Source of the DNA: Pleurotus ostreatus/Saccharomyces cerevisiae fusant
Lineage: Eukaryota > Opisthokonta
NCBI GenBank assembly: GCA_024196135.1
Contig: JAMQCK010000009.1
Coordinates: 215,009 to 279,008 of the forward strand
Direction: 5' to 3'
Length of the DNA: 64,000 nucleotides
The position numbers and the translations under genes were made by a program. A model generated the notes under the pieces. The model was not told the origin of the DNA, searched no databases, and saw only the letters and a program-made list of their open reading frames with translations. The first letter of the stretch is position 1, and each line of letters opens with the position of its first letter. Of the stretch, positions 45,703 to 57,119 are shown piece by piece.

Positions 45703-46250
45703 GGCTGGCGATTTTCAAGTACGCAAGTTGGCGGAAGAAGGTGTTGACGAGTAGGACGAGAACTATCGCAGAGGTTGGAAGCAAGACGGACTGCACGCCG
45801 GCGCCCACAATTCCCAAAGGCACGTGATTCAGCAAACACTGGACCCACACGTACAAACTTGGACGCAGCGGACGAGTTTTGCAGAAGAACTGGAAGGCAT
45901 CAATCTCGTCGCAATCATCAGAGTACGTCGCGCTTATAATTGTGGGGTACTGGCCTGATATATACGCGTGATACTGGTCCATAGAAAGTACAAATGTGCA
46001 CCAGACCGCCACGGAATGGGATAATCGACATGGTGACGACGAGGAAGTATGATAAAATGTGAGAAGGACGGTGCAAGCTGTATCCACCCGGTGGCCGCAA
46101 GGACACAGTGGGTGGCGGCAGGCCCCTGGAGGAATTATGCCTCATGCGAAAGACATAGTGGGTGATTAAATTGTATACGAACGAGCCCAGGAGAATAGTA
46201 GAAGATACGACGAAGCGAAAGGAAAAGAACAGAGCTGAAAGAGTGCAAAG
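45647..46250 (-). CDS. Possible small multi-pass membrane protein
   Basis: Two minus-strand open stretches joined by a GTATAT...TTCCAG intron (about 45889-45963) give hydrophobic helices: STILLGSFVYNLITHYVF, HILSYFLVVTMSIIPF, and SLYVWVQCLLNHVPLGIVG then TSAIVLVLLVNTF. The first in-frame ATG lies after the first helix and the frame runs 55 bases into the next gene's start, so the model is uncertain. It may be a remnant. Confidence 0.25.
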
Positions 46251-46377
46251 GCAAGCCGAGACGAAGGAAGACGACACCGCTCAAGATGATCAAGCTTCAA
46301 GACGCGCTCTCGAAGGTAGCGAACCAACGTCCTTCAGGAGCGGGATTGACGACGCCATGCCTGCAACGCATAGCACG

Positions 46378-47680
46378 TTAGAGATATTCGCGAGGAGAAG
46401 GTAAGAGCGTACATATGCCGGTTATGTACAACGAGCCCGAATTCCGTGAATACATTTCTGAGCTTGCAGATATTGCTTGTCGATTCGTAGGGTCGGCTAT
46501 CGCAGAAGGAGCATCGCGTGTACAGCTCAACCCTAGGGATATCGTCGTACTCGACATGGGGATGCCTATTGTGAAATGTAAGGAACGAAGGAGGATGATA
46601 CGTGGTACGCACGCTTCATAATAGTGTCTAGCCAGATTCTGCACGCAGACTGTGTTCTTGTCGAACCATACTCGTCTCTTCGTGTCGCTCGAGATCGCAT
46701 GGATATGAGGGAACAGCGCATCTGGCTGAGGGTGGCATTCGGGGCAGACGACACGATCCCTCGGATTGTAGCGAAAGCCCGCTGGCACTTTGAACATATC
46801 GCACGAGGCGATGAGCCCGACTTGCTTCTGAATGGTCGGCAGGAGGTCGCGCCAGGCTGTATGCATACGTCAGGGGAGTGAAAAGGAGGGGGCGAGAGAG
46901 AGACGCACTCGCCGAGGTCATGATACGCAGGTCCCTTCGGTGCGCCTTTAAGGCTCTCTGAAGAGACGGCGAGCGCATATACTCGCGCATGCGGATCTTG
47001 GCTGCGCCCGAGCTCAGCGGCTCGATTTCGTTGAGCATTCTGGCGAACCTGAAGCGCATATATATGAGTAGTTGTCGGGAAATGGGAGGTGGGAGCGCAC
47101 TTGGCCACATTCCCGTGGTGCGCTGATTTCCACTGCACGGCGACCGACCCTGTCCAGGCTGGAACTACCTTGCGCGCTGCGTCAAGCTTTAACGGGCCAG
47201 TCAGTAGACGAATGCGCGCGCGCGGTTCCGTGAGGCGCACCGTGCCCGTGAAGACGATGATAGCCCACTTCCACTCCGGCATGCCAGGATCGGGGGGAGG
47301 AGGTAAGTCTCCAACGTTGCGACGGGCCATAGCCCAGACTAGCGGGTTATTATCGATGATGCTCTTGACAGACGTGCAGACCCCTCTCCAGCATACGAGA
47401 TCCATGGGACTACAATTCGCCAGCATCTTCGTGACTTCAATCAGCATCGTGTAAAGGCGAATGACTTGTCGCCGCATGAACCAACGCTCACCCTGAGCCA
47501 CAGTTCGAGAGTGAAGACGTCGATGATGGTGCGACCAGCGCGAGCAGGCCGAGGCTCGATTATCTCTTGCGCCGCCCACTCCCTGCGTGTAGCGTCGGCG
47601 AAGCCGTACGACAGCATATCTGGCAAGTTCGGATGGAAGAGTCACGGAAAGAGGGTTTCGCAAGTGGTACACGCAGGATG
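46378..47680 (-). CDS. F-box-like gene, exon structure unresolved
   Basis: Several minus-strand stretches read like parts of an F-box protein. One is MLANCSPMDLVCWRGVCTSVKSIID followed by NPLVWAMARRNVGDLPPPPDPGMPEWKW, the usual order of F-box, domain linker and LPDPP-type segment in Agaricomycetes. Next comes FARMLNEIEPLSSGAAKIRMREYMRSP, then DRVVCPECHPQ with a CxxC pair. GTGCGC and GTGAG-type donors between them indicate four or more introns. The stop at 46378 fits the last exon. I could not fix all splice sites, so it may be functional or decayed. The segment EYMRSPSLQRALKAHRRDL recurs in diverged form in the fragment at 52.8-53.5 kb. Confidence 0.4.
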
Positions 47681-49359
47681 AGGTGACGCAGGAAGAGGAG
47701 GAGCAGCTCAGAGTCAGAGCGGAGCAGCTTCAGCTTTAGGTCACGAGATCGTTCAGCGGTGGCGTCGACAATCGAGCGACAGTGGACCACTGCGCGAGGG
47801 AGAGGCAGAACCGGATAAAGACCACTTCTTTCTGGCAGAGGCGCCTTCAGGAGGCGCATATATGCAGTTGGCAAGACTACGCAACACAGCTCATCATGAG
47901 CGAAGAGGCGGTATGCCTCGACTATGATGAACAGTTCGAACGCGAACAAGCGGGTAAACCAGCATCCATAGTAGTACAGTTAGCTCAAGACGACGAGTAC
48001 GCTTGACGCAGTAACGGCATAGCCAGAGTATGCCGCAAAACATGCAGCCGCGTCTCGAACGCGAGAGATTTCCCGCTCGAGTGACTACATACACCAGATG
48101 ATACGTCCGCCGCCGACAGTATCCCAGTATCACGATCCAAATTTACAAGTGGCGCTTCTTTGAAGTTGAGGCGTAAACGAGGAGGACCATCATAGAAGGC
48201 TTGCTGTAGTGCGCCGCGCGGTTGAAATGATTTGGCAAGATTGGAGTCTGGCGACAACATTGAAGACATCCGTAGCGGCGATGACCAAAGTAAGGGCCCA
48301 ACAGTTGACATGCGGCTTCAGAGCAGAGCCTCGTGATGGGCGCAGTTGCCGAGGATGAACTGGATCCCCCCGCGAAACGATGAGTGCGCGTCGCCGATCG
48401 CGTCAACGCTGGAACGGATACCGCAAGATGCTCGACAGTAATGGGTGCGCGCTACGCCTGGACCGATGGACCATGGCGATGGGGCCATGCTGTCTGCCCG
48501 TGGAAGTAGTTCGCCCTCCTGGGACCTTCATCCGCGTCAACATCGATAGAAGAGTTTGAGGTTCTGGCTATCCGGCCGATTGTCCTTCGCCTCTGAGTTC
48601 ACCGGGAGGGAGGACGGGAGGGGATTGAATGTATTTCGTGCATGTATTAGTTGGTGATGGAAGGCAACGAAAGACACCCTGAGGAATCCAGGATTGAGCA
48701 GGCGAGCATTCTCAGAAACCAGGTACACACCGACGACATGCGATCGTTCCTCCCTAGAGCCATGGTCGACGAAAGCATTTGCGCGGATGTTGAGTGTTCG
48801 AACGCGTCTTGTGTGGGAGAGAGGCAGAAACGAGCCGAAGGATGGACGCAGGAGACAAGGTGCGCTTGATTGTGTTGGCTCGATCAAGCCAGAATCAACG
48901 TATGGAAGCTCGACGGCAGTCGATCTACCGGCGACGACTATCAACCTCCCCGACACCTTGCCGCGCCTCCCCCAACGCGCATGGACACCCCTCCATACCC
49001 TGGGAGCGTGACTGAGCACCGGTGACGACAGGGACAAGGAGCAAGACGCGAGGACGGCTGTCGGCAATGCAAGCAAGAAATCCGTGAGCACGACGAAGGG
49101 GGCGGAGGTCGAGAGCGAGTCAGGAGCGGACAGAGGCTTAGCGGTCAAGGTGAAGATCGACGAGAGACGAAGAGACCAATTGGACGAGTAACAAACGAGT
49201 AGACAAGATCAGTAGTCAATTGTAATCGAAAGGCCACTGAATTGAAATCATGACCCGGAGTCACTGAATCCTGACACTTCGCTTACCAGGTCCATACTGC
49301 AGAGCACGGTATCACGCAAGCGAACATAAGAGAGTATGAAAGAGCATGTATTCGCTATG
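47681..49359. other. Region without a supported gene
   Basis: About 1.7 kb. A 203-codon minus-strand frame (48537-49148) lacks any recognisable domain, and the opposite strand is also open in part. A hydrophilic plus-strand stretch ending at 49191 (KKSVSTTKGAEVESES, then KIDERRRDQLDE) looks like the C-terminus of a lost gene. No complete gene, RNA or mobile-element signature was found. Confidence 0.35.
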
Positions 49360-50642
49360 TACTAAGTGCAGAAGAAGGTGTGACTGCGATTCGAACGCAC
49401 AAGGGCTCCCGCCTGAGCCATCACACCGGGGTGTCGAGCCTTGAGTGCGACGACCACAGCCAGACGAGCAGATATCCACGACCTTCGTCCGCGCTAGCGC
49501 GAGCCGACGTCGTTAATCCAAGTATCGCCTGGCGGTGGCCGCCGCGGAGAAGATACGAAGCGAACGCCATTCGCCTCTTGAGGGCGAAGGCACGGCGCAG
49601 AAGGCACCCGACCCCACGTCCCAGCCATCCCGCCCGGTCCCATCGAGGCCCCCGTAGGAGTGATGAGTGCCCGTACTCGGCATTCGGGAGTGAGGCCGCC
49701 GCTCGTATTCCTGGTCGCAGTCGAAGCCGGTGCCGGTGCCCATATCGAGGTCGGTGTCGTAGTCGGAAGGGTGTGCGGATAACGACGACAACATCGCGTT
49801 GGGCGCGATGGCCGGTGCGGGAGGCACCGAGCCTAGATCCCAGATGCTCTGTCCGCGCCCCACCGAGGCCCCCCGCGAGGAGTGGTGGGTAGCACGAGCC
49901 CGGGCAGCGCTGGGTGTGGACCTCGCTCGCAGTCCTCCATGTCGTAGTCGGAGTCGTAGTCGGGGGACGATGACGAGACGAAGTCAACTCGCGGGGCTTC
50001 GTTGGAAGGCGCGATGACCGGCGCGAGAGGCGCCCGACGCAGACCCTCGCAGTCCGCCCACACCCCATCGAGGCCCCCGTAGGAGTGATGGGTCACATGT
50101 GCTCGGAGATGCGAGGAAGGTCGCGTCCGCATTCCCCATGGGGGCTGTCGGTGGCGGTGGTGAGGGCGTGCGCGACTGTGGGTTAATTTCAGTCGAGCGA
50201 TGGAAAGCTGAAGTAGGCGACGCACTCGAAGGGGAAGGGCAAATAGAGTCGCGCTGGATGTTGCCCACCGAGGTCGTCCGTCGTCCGCTTGAGGTCAAGC
50301 TGAGCGAGGGCAGCAAGGAGACAGCATAAAAGAGAATGTCAGTTGAGCGATGATGAGTAGAAAGCGAGGACGTACGAGTAACTTGGTCTTGAAGGTCGTC
50401 GCCGAGGAGTGCAAGCATGCTGCGCACAGTGACCGCCACGCCGCCCATCGCTCCCTTTAACTAGCACTAATGGGGGAGTGCGACGCACTCAGCGACGCGG
50501 GTCTACGCCCTGCCTACACTCCATACTTGCCGGTCGAAGTCGCCGCCCCGTCGTAGTCGAAGTCGATAGTCGTCCATGTCGCTGTCGTGGGGGGAAGTGT
50601 TGAAGATGGGGATTTCCTGGCCATGGTCCCCGGCTTATATAG
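49360..50642 (-). ncRNA. Structured repeat-array locus C (candidate ncRNA)
   Basis: Minus-strand locus from a TATATAAG box (about 50635-50642) to the tRNA-like module at 49377. Three units are clear. H1 stems in + coordinates: 50065-50070 with 50088-50093 (CCCATC/GATGGG), 49859-49864 with 49884-49889 (CCCACC/GGTGGG) and 49639-49644 with 49662-49667 (U-G pair on the minus strand). H2 stems: GGCGC/GCGCC (50020-50034), GGTGC/GCACC (49814-49828), GGTGC/GCGCC (49594-49608). H3: ATCGCG-CCCAA-CGCGAT (49793-49809) and TTCGCC-CTCAAGA-GGCGAA (49570-49588). Between them lie GACTACGAC-type blocks shared with B and D. H1 loops differ completely from those of B/D, yet stem position and length are kept. Confidence 0.48.
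49377..49427 (-). ncRNA. Anticodon-armless tRNA-like module, copy C
   Basis: 51 bases. The acceptor stem GGTGTGA/TCACACC is 7 bp. The D arm is GCTC-AGGCGG-GAGC. The T arm TGCG/CGCA has loop TTCGAAT, so GTTCGAATC matches the core of a pol III B box. No anticodon arm is present. Confidence 0.55.
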
Positions 50643-50749
50643 TTTTTCGTGAGCTGCTGTGCAGATATATGTCGCAATCGCTCAAGGATATATTTGGGAG
50701 GGGGAGGTCCGAGGGATCTGAAATGTTTTGATGCTTGAGCGGAATGTAT

Positions 50750-50780
50750 GCGGAGGCATTGGGGATCACGCACCTCCGCC
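50750..50780. promoter_or_regulatory. Inverted-repeat promoter element, locus C
   Basis: GCGGAGG at 50750-50756 faces CCTCCGCC at 50773-50780, with GATCACGCA between, about 110 bases upstream of the TATA box. Further upstream (50930-50975) several TGATC/GATCA motifs are clustered, as in loci B and D. Confidence 0.55.
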
Positions 50781-51215
50781 GTCCAGCGTTCGCCCAAAAT
50801 TTCCTGCACATCTCGCCATCCAGATAGTGCTGGGAAACGCTTGCCATGATTGAGAGAGCCGAGAAAGCGGGAAGCGTACGAGCGGCGAGGATGTGGTGGA
50901 CGTGGGAGACAACGAGCGCTTGTTTGGGCAGGATTGGTAGCGCGCTTTGATCGCTGCAGGGATCAATGATCAAAAATCCCTGCTCCGTTCTCCTTCCTCC
51001 TCCCATCATCGGCGGACCTCATGCACATCCCGAATGCATACTTATCTCGCACTCCTCATACATATGCGCAGACCGACCGTTGCACGTGTGACATCCTGAG
51101 TAACTCAAAGGATGTGAATTACTCCATCATCAGTGCTCAGCCTCGACCACAACGGCGACGACGACGGTGTCCTAGTCTGATGAGATAACCTCCGTCTGCC
51201 TCCGCACCTAGACTC

Positions 51216-51254
51216 GTACACTTCTGAATTACGCTTTGGCTACTAGAAGTGTAC
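51216..51254. repeat. Palindrome between array and gene remnant, copy C
   Basis: GTACACTTCT (from 51216) faces AGAAGTGTAC (to 51254) around a 19-base centre. Same position as in B and D. Confidence 0.6.
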
Positions 51255-51289
51255 GTCTCCCAATTATACGAACCAACCGATTCGCACCT

Positions 51290-51810
51290 CAAGGAATACG
51301 GCGGCGTGGGCGATTGCCCGCAAGGAGGGTAGCCCGATATGCCCGATGCATCATTCTGAATAACCATACGGCGCGGACCCTTCCAAGCTGGCCTCCAAGC
51401 CTACAGACCAGCTATCTACCGCAATCCTGACGGCGTTCCCCAACCTCTCGAGCCATACACGCCCCCAGGGCCCTCGGACGACGTCCCCCTTGTACACCAC
51501 TCCACAACTCGCTCAATCCCATCATTGTCCTGCTGTCCCCTACGCATCCCCCGCTCGTCCACGCCTACGATCGCACTTCCTCGAATTCCTCGCGCCACCC
51601 GGGCGCCCGGTCCGCGGCCACGAGTTATGCGCCACGCGCGATAGCACGCGGCGCGCACGGGGCGCCTACACCGGGACCCACATGGACCCGCCTTTGTTGG
51701 ATCTTCTCGAACAGGTGGTTTTCGTGAGCCTGCAACGCAGAGCGATTGGTGTAGAACTATTGCGACGACCATTTGCTCCTGGTGGGGCGTCCTTCGTCAT
51801 CTTATTTTGA
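51290..51810 (+). pseudogene. Divergent gene remnant, copy C
   Basis: A plus-strand open stretch ending at 51810 (RGHELCATRDSTRRARGAYTG...) aligns loosely with the remnants at 38840-39110 and 60808-61290. It is again divergent from the array. Frames are inconsistent between copies. Unidentified gene, probably decayed. Confidence 0.3.
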
Positions 51811-52555
51811 CTTGTACTTGATGAGAGCGCACGCGTGCAGCCAGGATTACACTATATCTGCGACCGAGCGCATACCGCCTCCTCATGGCCGTCGGTGGTG
51901 CCGCATCAGACCTATGTATCTCGACTACGAAATAACAGCGACGGGGAGTGAAATTGAGATCAGTATTCGAGAGTGTTCGAGCTCATTGAATCTAACTTAG
52001 AAGGACAACCTCATCGTTGTAGCAAACCGGACTTGTCAAGCGCAGCGCTCAATTCCCTTGTTCGGACGCACGCAATGTCTTCAGCTAGAAGTCTTATAAG
52101 CGACGAGATTGCTGACCCCTCTGTTTGAGTCTTGCATCTCCACTGGAACTCGAAGTCGAAGACACCTGCTACCCGTCGTAGTTATTCGCGGGGCCGACGC
52201 TGACAGAGTAAATCATCAAGTACGCTCTGCATTCATCCGTCGAGTAGCGAACATTACGAGTCCTCGGAGAATGTCACAACGAGTACGCAAAAGAGGTCAC
52301 AAAGAATAACAGGAGAGCGTAGAAGGGCAATAGACTCGAAGAGCGTAGCAGAATATCAGGATCTCCGAAATCGATGCGGGCGAGTGGTATCGAGGTCCCG
52401 TGCCGAGCGGGCAATGTTGGGTAATGCGAAGACGTAGGGACTCGAGAGACACAGTACAAGAGAGCGATAGTATTGCGAGTAGGGGCACGAAGATCGTCGT
52501 AGAACGCATGCAAGAGGCCCGAGGATAAGTCGAGAGACGACGTAAGACAGACTGA
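51811..52555. other. Region without a supported gene
   Basis: No coding frame with recognisable content. Minus-strand Leu/Ser-rich frames at 52274-52761 come from low-complexity repeats. Confidence 0.4.
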
Positions 52556-52627
52556 GCGAAGTTGAAGGACAAGGCAAGCGAAGTTGAAGGACAAGGCAAG
52601 CGAAGACGGGGAACAAGCCAAGCGAGG
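52556..52627 (+). repeat. 22-nt tandem repeat, three and a half copies
   Basis: Unit GCGAAGTTGAAGGACAAGGC plus two A bases begins at 52556, 52578 and 52600 (the last diverged), with a partial fourth copy. Confidence 0.75.
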
Positions 52628-52759
52628 TAATATATCAACGAGCTGGCGAAGAGACCGGGATGCGGACGAATACGAAGCGATGACAGTGGCGAGAGCGACA
52701 GAACACGACGCGGCGACGGGAGAGACAGTCGTGGTGAATGGTGGGGAGGGCGGCTTTCC

Positions 52760-53554
52760 AAGCTGTTAAAGTTGTAAGCATGCGCAGTATTTTACGCAGG
52801 ACCCCGCGATTGAGCTCGCAATTAGAACGCACTCGTGGTACATATTCACGACCTTCAAGTCGCGCACGTGGACTCGCAGGAGCTTTTCGCAGGTCGGCGA
52901 GCGCAGGTACCCCTGGCAGATGCGTGACATCCGGCGCCTTTTGACGAGCTGTTCAGGGTTATCGGCACAGATGTAGGCCTTGATACTGGCTGACATGCAA
53001 TCAGCTCATAATCAGAAGGAGGACGGTGCCAGAGCTCACGCCCAAACATTGTAGCCACGATAGCGTTTGTAGCTCTTGATGAGGGAAGCGCTCCATTCGG
53101 GGCCGATGTCTTGTCGTATGGCCGTCTGTCGCTGCGTTGTCAGTCAACGCATACCCAAGACGTCCGCAACGCACCTTGCCCGTGAGGATGTGCACTGCCC
53201 AAGCATGTTTTCGCGGTGTGTCCCATGCAAATAAATCGGAGGTGATGGCATACTGAGCATCCTAGCGCGCACGCTGGCCCAGACGGATTGGTTAGAATTC
53301 CCGCAGCACAACGAGGTCCATCAGTCCGCACTCTTCGAAAATCTGCTCAGCTATTGGTTAGTATTGGTTAGTAAACGCGGGGATATAGAGGAGTAGAGGT
53401 GCCATACGTACAGAGTGACCCCCAAAGATGCTCGGCCAAAGAACTTGAAGTTGTCAATGATTGGCGCCACTGGCATCTCCTTTCCTTCTGCTTCAGGCGG
53501 TGAGGTCACAGCACATGCCATCCTCTCACTGTCCAAGAACAGAGCCCAATGCAT
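52760..53554 (-). pseudogene. F-box-like gene fragment
   Basis: Minus-strand pieces: MHWALFLDSERMACAVTSPP (start at 53554), AEQIFEECGLMDLVVLREF after a GTACGT...AATAG intron, then NQSVWASVRARM only after a one-base frame change. Later pieces are YAITSDLFAWDTPRKHAWAVHILTG and GYLRSPTCEKLLRVHVRDLKVVN, the last resembling the F-box-like gene at 46.4-47.7 kb. The frame break inside the F-box core suggests decay, unless an intron was missed. Confidence 0.4.
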
Positions 53555-53569
53555 GGTAAAGATATGGAA

Positions 53570-56548
53570 TTACCGCGCGCGGAGTATGGAGATCACTGGA
53601 GGTGAGGAGTCGTGCCAATGAACCAGGTCCGCGGAGGTTATTTGTTTAGCGCGGATCGGCGCGGTCACATGATCGAGCGGTCGCGTCGCGGCGCGCCTGG
53701 TCTTGTCATGCGCGAGCGCGAAGTCAATGATCACATCGGCGTCACTTGGGGGCACCGACAGAGGAAGGAATGTTTTTATTCGATTCGCGAATACATCCCA
53801 CATTGACATATGCAGAACTGGAAGTCTATAGCGGTGAGAAGAACGTCCTGTTCGAAGAGACGCGCAGTACGAGATAGCACGCCGAGAGAGAGACAGTCAG
53901 CAAGAACTAGGAGGACCAGAGTGAGAGACAAGATAGTGATGAGAGAAGCTGACCTCGGCAACGACAGCAATGGTGTACACAATCATCATCAAGACGTGAA
54001 TAAACGAAGCTGCCGAGGTCACGCTCTCGGGAGGGGCGCCGAGGCGGTGACAATGACTAGAAGTAAGCTTTCTAAAGCAGAACTGCATGTCAGTATTAAT
54101 CAGACATACGACGGTGTGGCTCGGCAAAGTTATTCTACCAGACCCCGGAAAGGCTGGCAGGCTCGACGCAGGCCCGAGGTCGTAATACATCGCGCGGAAG
54201 ACTAAGCGCTCGTCCCAAAAGATCTACAGAGCTTGCACATGGGGGCCGCAGTGCTGGAAAAGCGTAGCGCGGAGTGAGAAGCAGAGTTTGCGAGTGAGTA
54301 TCATTGGCTTCTTGTCGGGAGCTGAGGTACACCGTCGTCGTTTCGCTTCACCGTACTGAGTCCAAGGGACGGCGTCGCGCGTGAGAATGCTCCTTGCAAT
54401 AATAGATGGCTGCGCGTGCAACATCCATAGGAAATGAATATATTCAGCGGCCGGAGCCGAGAAGCGGTGGGTGAACCGAAGGAGTCTTCAAAGGGGTGAG
54501 AGGAGACAGGCATGACGGGGAGGCATCTGTTGTCGTGCATGAAGCCCGTTGGTGATTGCGGAGTTGCCTGAGACGCCTAGACGGATCGTCAGTCAGTGAT
54601 ATGGGGGGTCGACTGGATGGTGAACGAACGAGTACGAGCTATGTACGGGCTGATCACTGCCTAGGGATAGCGACCACGTCGGCGCCGGCAGACTTGCGGC
54701 AGACTGACTGCACGATTCGATCAGCGTCGCATTGGGGAGCGTGAATTTCGAGAATGCTGGCAGTTTCAGGGAGCGAGGGTAGCGGAGGAGGCTAAGGGTG
54801 GTCCAGTTGAGTGCGACGCAAGCCAGACTTGAGCTCATCCACTACTACAGCACGCCGTCAGGAGAAGAGGTTGAATTCCGTTGAGGTTGTACGCCGTATC
54901 GAGGCCGTCGGATTATAAAAGGTGAAGCACCATGGTCCGCGTCATCTTAAGCGGAGGGAGGACGAGAGAACGGTGGCGACAAGGCCGAAGGCCGTGGTGG
55001 TAGGAGGAAGGAGCAGACTACGGCGGTGATCTGATGGGTGCCAACGGTTCTTGCCTCCTCCCGTCATCGCGCCGGTCTCTGTTTAAATTTGACCCGGGTC
55101 CTCTTTATGAAGCACTTCTGAAATATGTCCTCGATGAGTAACAAGACCGCATTCTCGAGAAAGCCTACGGCGGCGTAGGACATCGCGAAGAAGCCGGAAG
55201 ATTTCAGTGTATGTTATTATCAGAGCGGCGGAAGTTCGCGCATTCACCAACCTTAGCTGCGTCCGATCCGCTGGACCTCCGCCTCCAAGTCCCTTCTGCT
55301 AATTGCCGTCATCGTACCACTGCTTGCCGCCGTCAACAAGGAATGTGTGTATAGCACTTCGACGCACGCGCAGGTCAGGATCAACGGAGAAGTTCGGCCT
55401 CCCCCACCTATCCTCACCTCGAGCCGCAGGGTCACACAAATCCTTCGCTCAGATTCCACGGAGGACAGCACGCTGCGTCTCCCCTACATATATGATTATA
55501 TCTGCTAGACACTCTGCAGGTTAGCATTGATCGCGAGCTTCTGAGTATGACCAGGCACTAACGGGTTGTAGGGCGTACACAGCCCCATTGCGTACCATAC
55601 GACGAGTCCCCAAACTCAAACTCGTGTTCGAACCATCAGCCCTCAATACGAAGGTCAACCGCGAGTACATCTTGACTTGAGGATAGGATCACCCTACTCT
55701 CGTCGTCGACCGTCCTGGAAGCCGTGTTGCCGAGTACATCCTCGTACTGGCAAATCCATATCTCATGGTTCGTCCTTTGCGCAGGACGCCCTTGTGATGA
55801 TGCTAATGGTCTTGCAGGAGAAGACAGCTCGTGCTCACCGACCCCTACCGCAGGTGCTTCCGGCGCAAGCTGACCTTGACGCTACTCAAGCGAAAGCCAC
55901 ACGAGTGGCAAGATGCAGTTTATGCAGAGGCCGCAAGCGCCTGTGAATAGTCCCACTGTCCAACTACCCGAGAAGGCCTAGATACCCATTGCGCGCTGCG
56001 GCCACCGAGGCAGTGGAGACTGTTTAGAAGACGAAGACGAAACCGCGACCGGAGCACGGGGGTCGTAAAGAATCGGATGAAGACCGCGCGGGCTGACAGG
56101 GAGATGGAGTTCGCGCCACAAGGATCCTTCGTGCTATTCAGCCAGTAGGCGCCAATGGGCGGTGGCGGTCGCAAGAAGCAGGAAGGAGCGAGGTCGTGAG
56201 CGTGTTGGGATGCGCTATGTCTGCCGCGCTTGGACGGTACTGTACGTCTCGAACATTGCATCTTGCTCGTATCCTCCTCAACATAGCGATGGCCCCTCGC
56301 GGGCTCTGCCGCCCGTAAGCTGCACGAGTGGACCATCGGCGGACAGCTTTTATGAGGGCGATGGACTAGTGGTCATCTGCAACGACCTCGGTATGAGCAC
56401 GAGGTACGTGGTTCCGTTGGCCGTGTCGTCTCATGAATGACCTAGCTACCTGGAGTACCTCTTGGTCGACTCGACTCGGTGGCAACAAAGACTGGCGAAA
56501 CACGGTGTCCATGGGTCGGAGTTCCTATACCTCGGGACCTCGGCAACC
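53570..56548. other. Region without a supported gene
   Basis: About 3 kb. Scattered hydrophobic minus-strand stretches (for example SLTLVLLVLADCLSLGVLS near 53890-53940 and FIHVLMMIVYTIAVVAEV near 53950-54000) hint at a decayed multi-pass membrane gene with short exons. I could not build a consistent model. Open frames at 55677-56440 have no recognisable content. Confidence 0.35.
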
Positions 56549-56555
56549 TATAAAG
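56549..56555 (+). promoter_or_regulatory. TATA box of the small secreted protein gene
   Basis: TATAAAG 86 bases upstream of the ATG at 56635. Confidence 0.6.
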
Positions 56556-56634
56556 GCTGAATACGCGCAAGACATCCTTTCGCATCGCATCATCCTCACC
56601 TCCGCAGCTCACGACCCATCTAACAACGCTCGAC

Positions 56635-57119
56635 ATGTTCAACCTCGTGTTCCTCTCTTCCGTGCTTGCCCTCGCTGGTAGTGCTGCCGCGCAGTCGTAC
56701 TATGCAGCCGGTTAGTGTCTAATCGCGCTTGATGCCTTGCGCATTCGCTCATCCTTCCGCAGCCAATATCTATGGCGCAGACGGCGTCGAGACCAGTCCG
56801 TGCCAGTGCGACAACGCCCCCGTCGGCGGCGCCGCTGTCGCTCGCGGTATCCGCCAGGAGCTCGGGAAGGACCTGTGCTGCGCGAAGGTCACCGTCAACT
56901 GTGAGTTGACCGCAAGCGCGGTCGTACTAGTAGAACGTTGAACTTCTGAGTGACTGACTTTCCGCAACAGCTGGTGGCAATTCGATCCAGACCGTCTTCA
57001 ATGATATTTGCGACTCGTGCGATTCACACAATATCGCGTTGGAGACCGAGGCGTGGACGTCGCTGACGAATATGACCGAGGATGGGTCTTTGAACGTGTT
57101 CTGGACGGTGCAGGAGTAA
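56635..57119 (+). CDS. Small secreted double-psi beta-barrel-like protein
   Basis: Spliced CDS of 120 codons. Introns: 56711-56762, 56901-56970. The signal peptide is MFNLVFLSSVLALAGSAAAQ, cleaved near residue 20. The mature chain of about 100 residues has Cys residues in pairs (PCQCDN, DLCCAKV, DICDSCDS). The order (Tyr-rich start, CC pair, TVFNDICDSCDS, late TSLTNMTEDGSLNVFWTVQE) follows the barwin/expansin/RlpA-like double-psi beta-barrel pattern: ..V.D.C..C...D/A......L......G.L.V.W. Such small proteins are secreted, often bind polysaccharide, and lack catalysis. It has one N-glycosylation site (NMT). The TATA box and small size suggest a strongly regulated gene. Confidence 0.62.

Noticed and set aside
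48537..49148. 203-codon minus-strand open frame
   Set aside because: No recognisable domain, biased composition, and the opposite strand is also largely open; likely chance.
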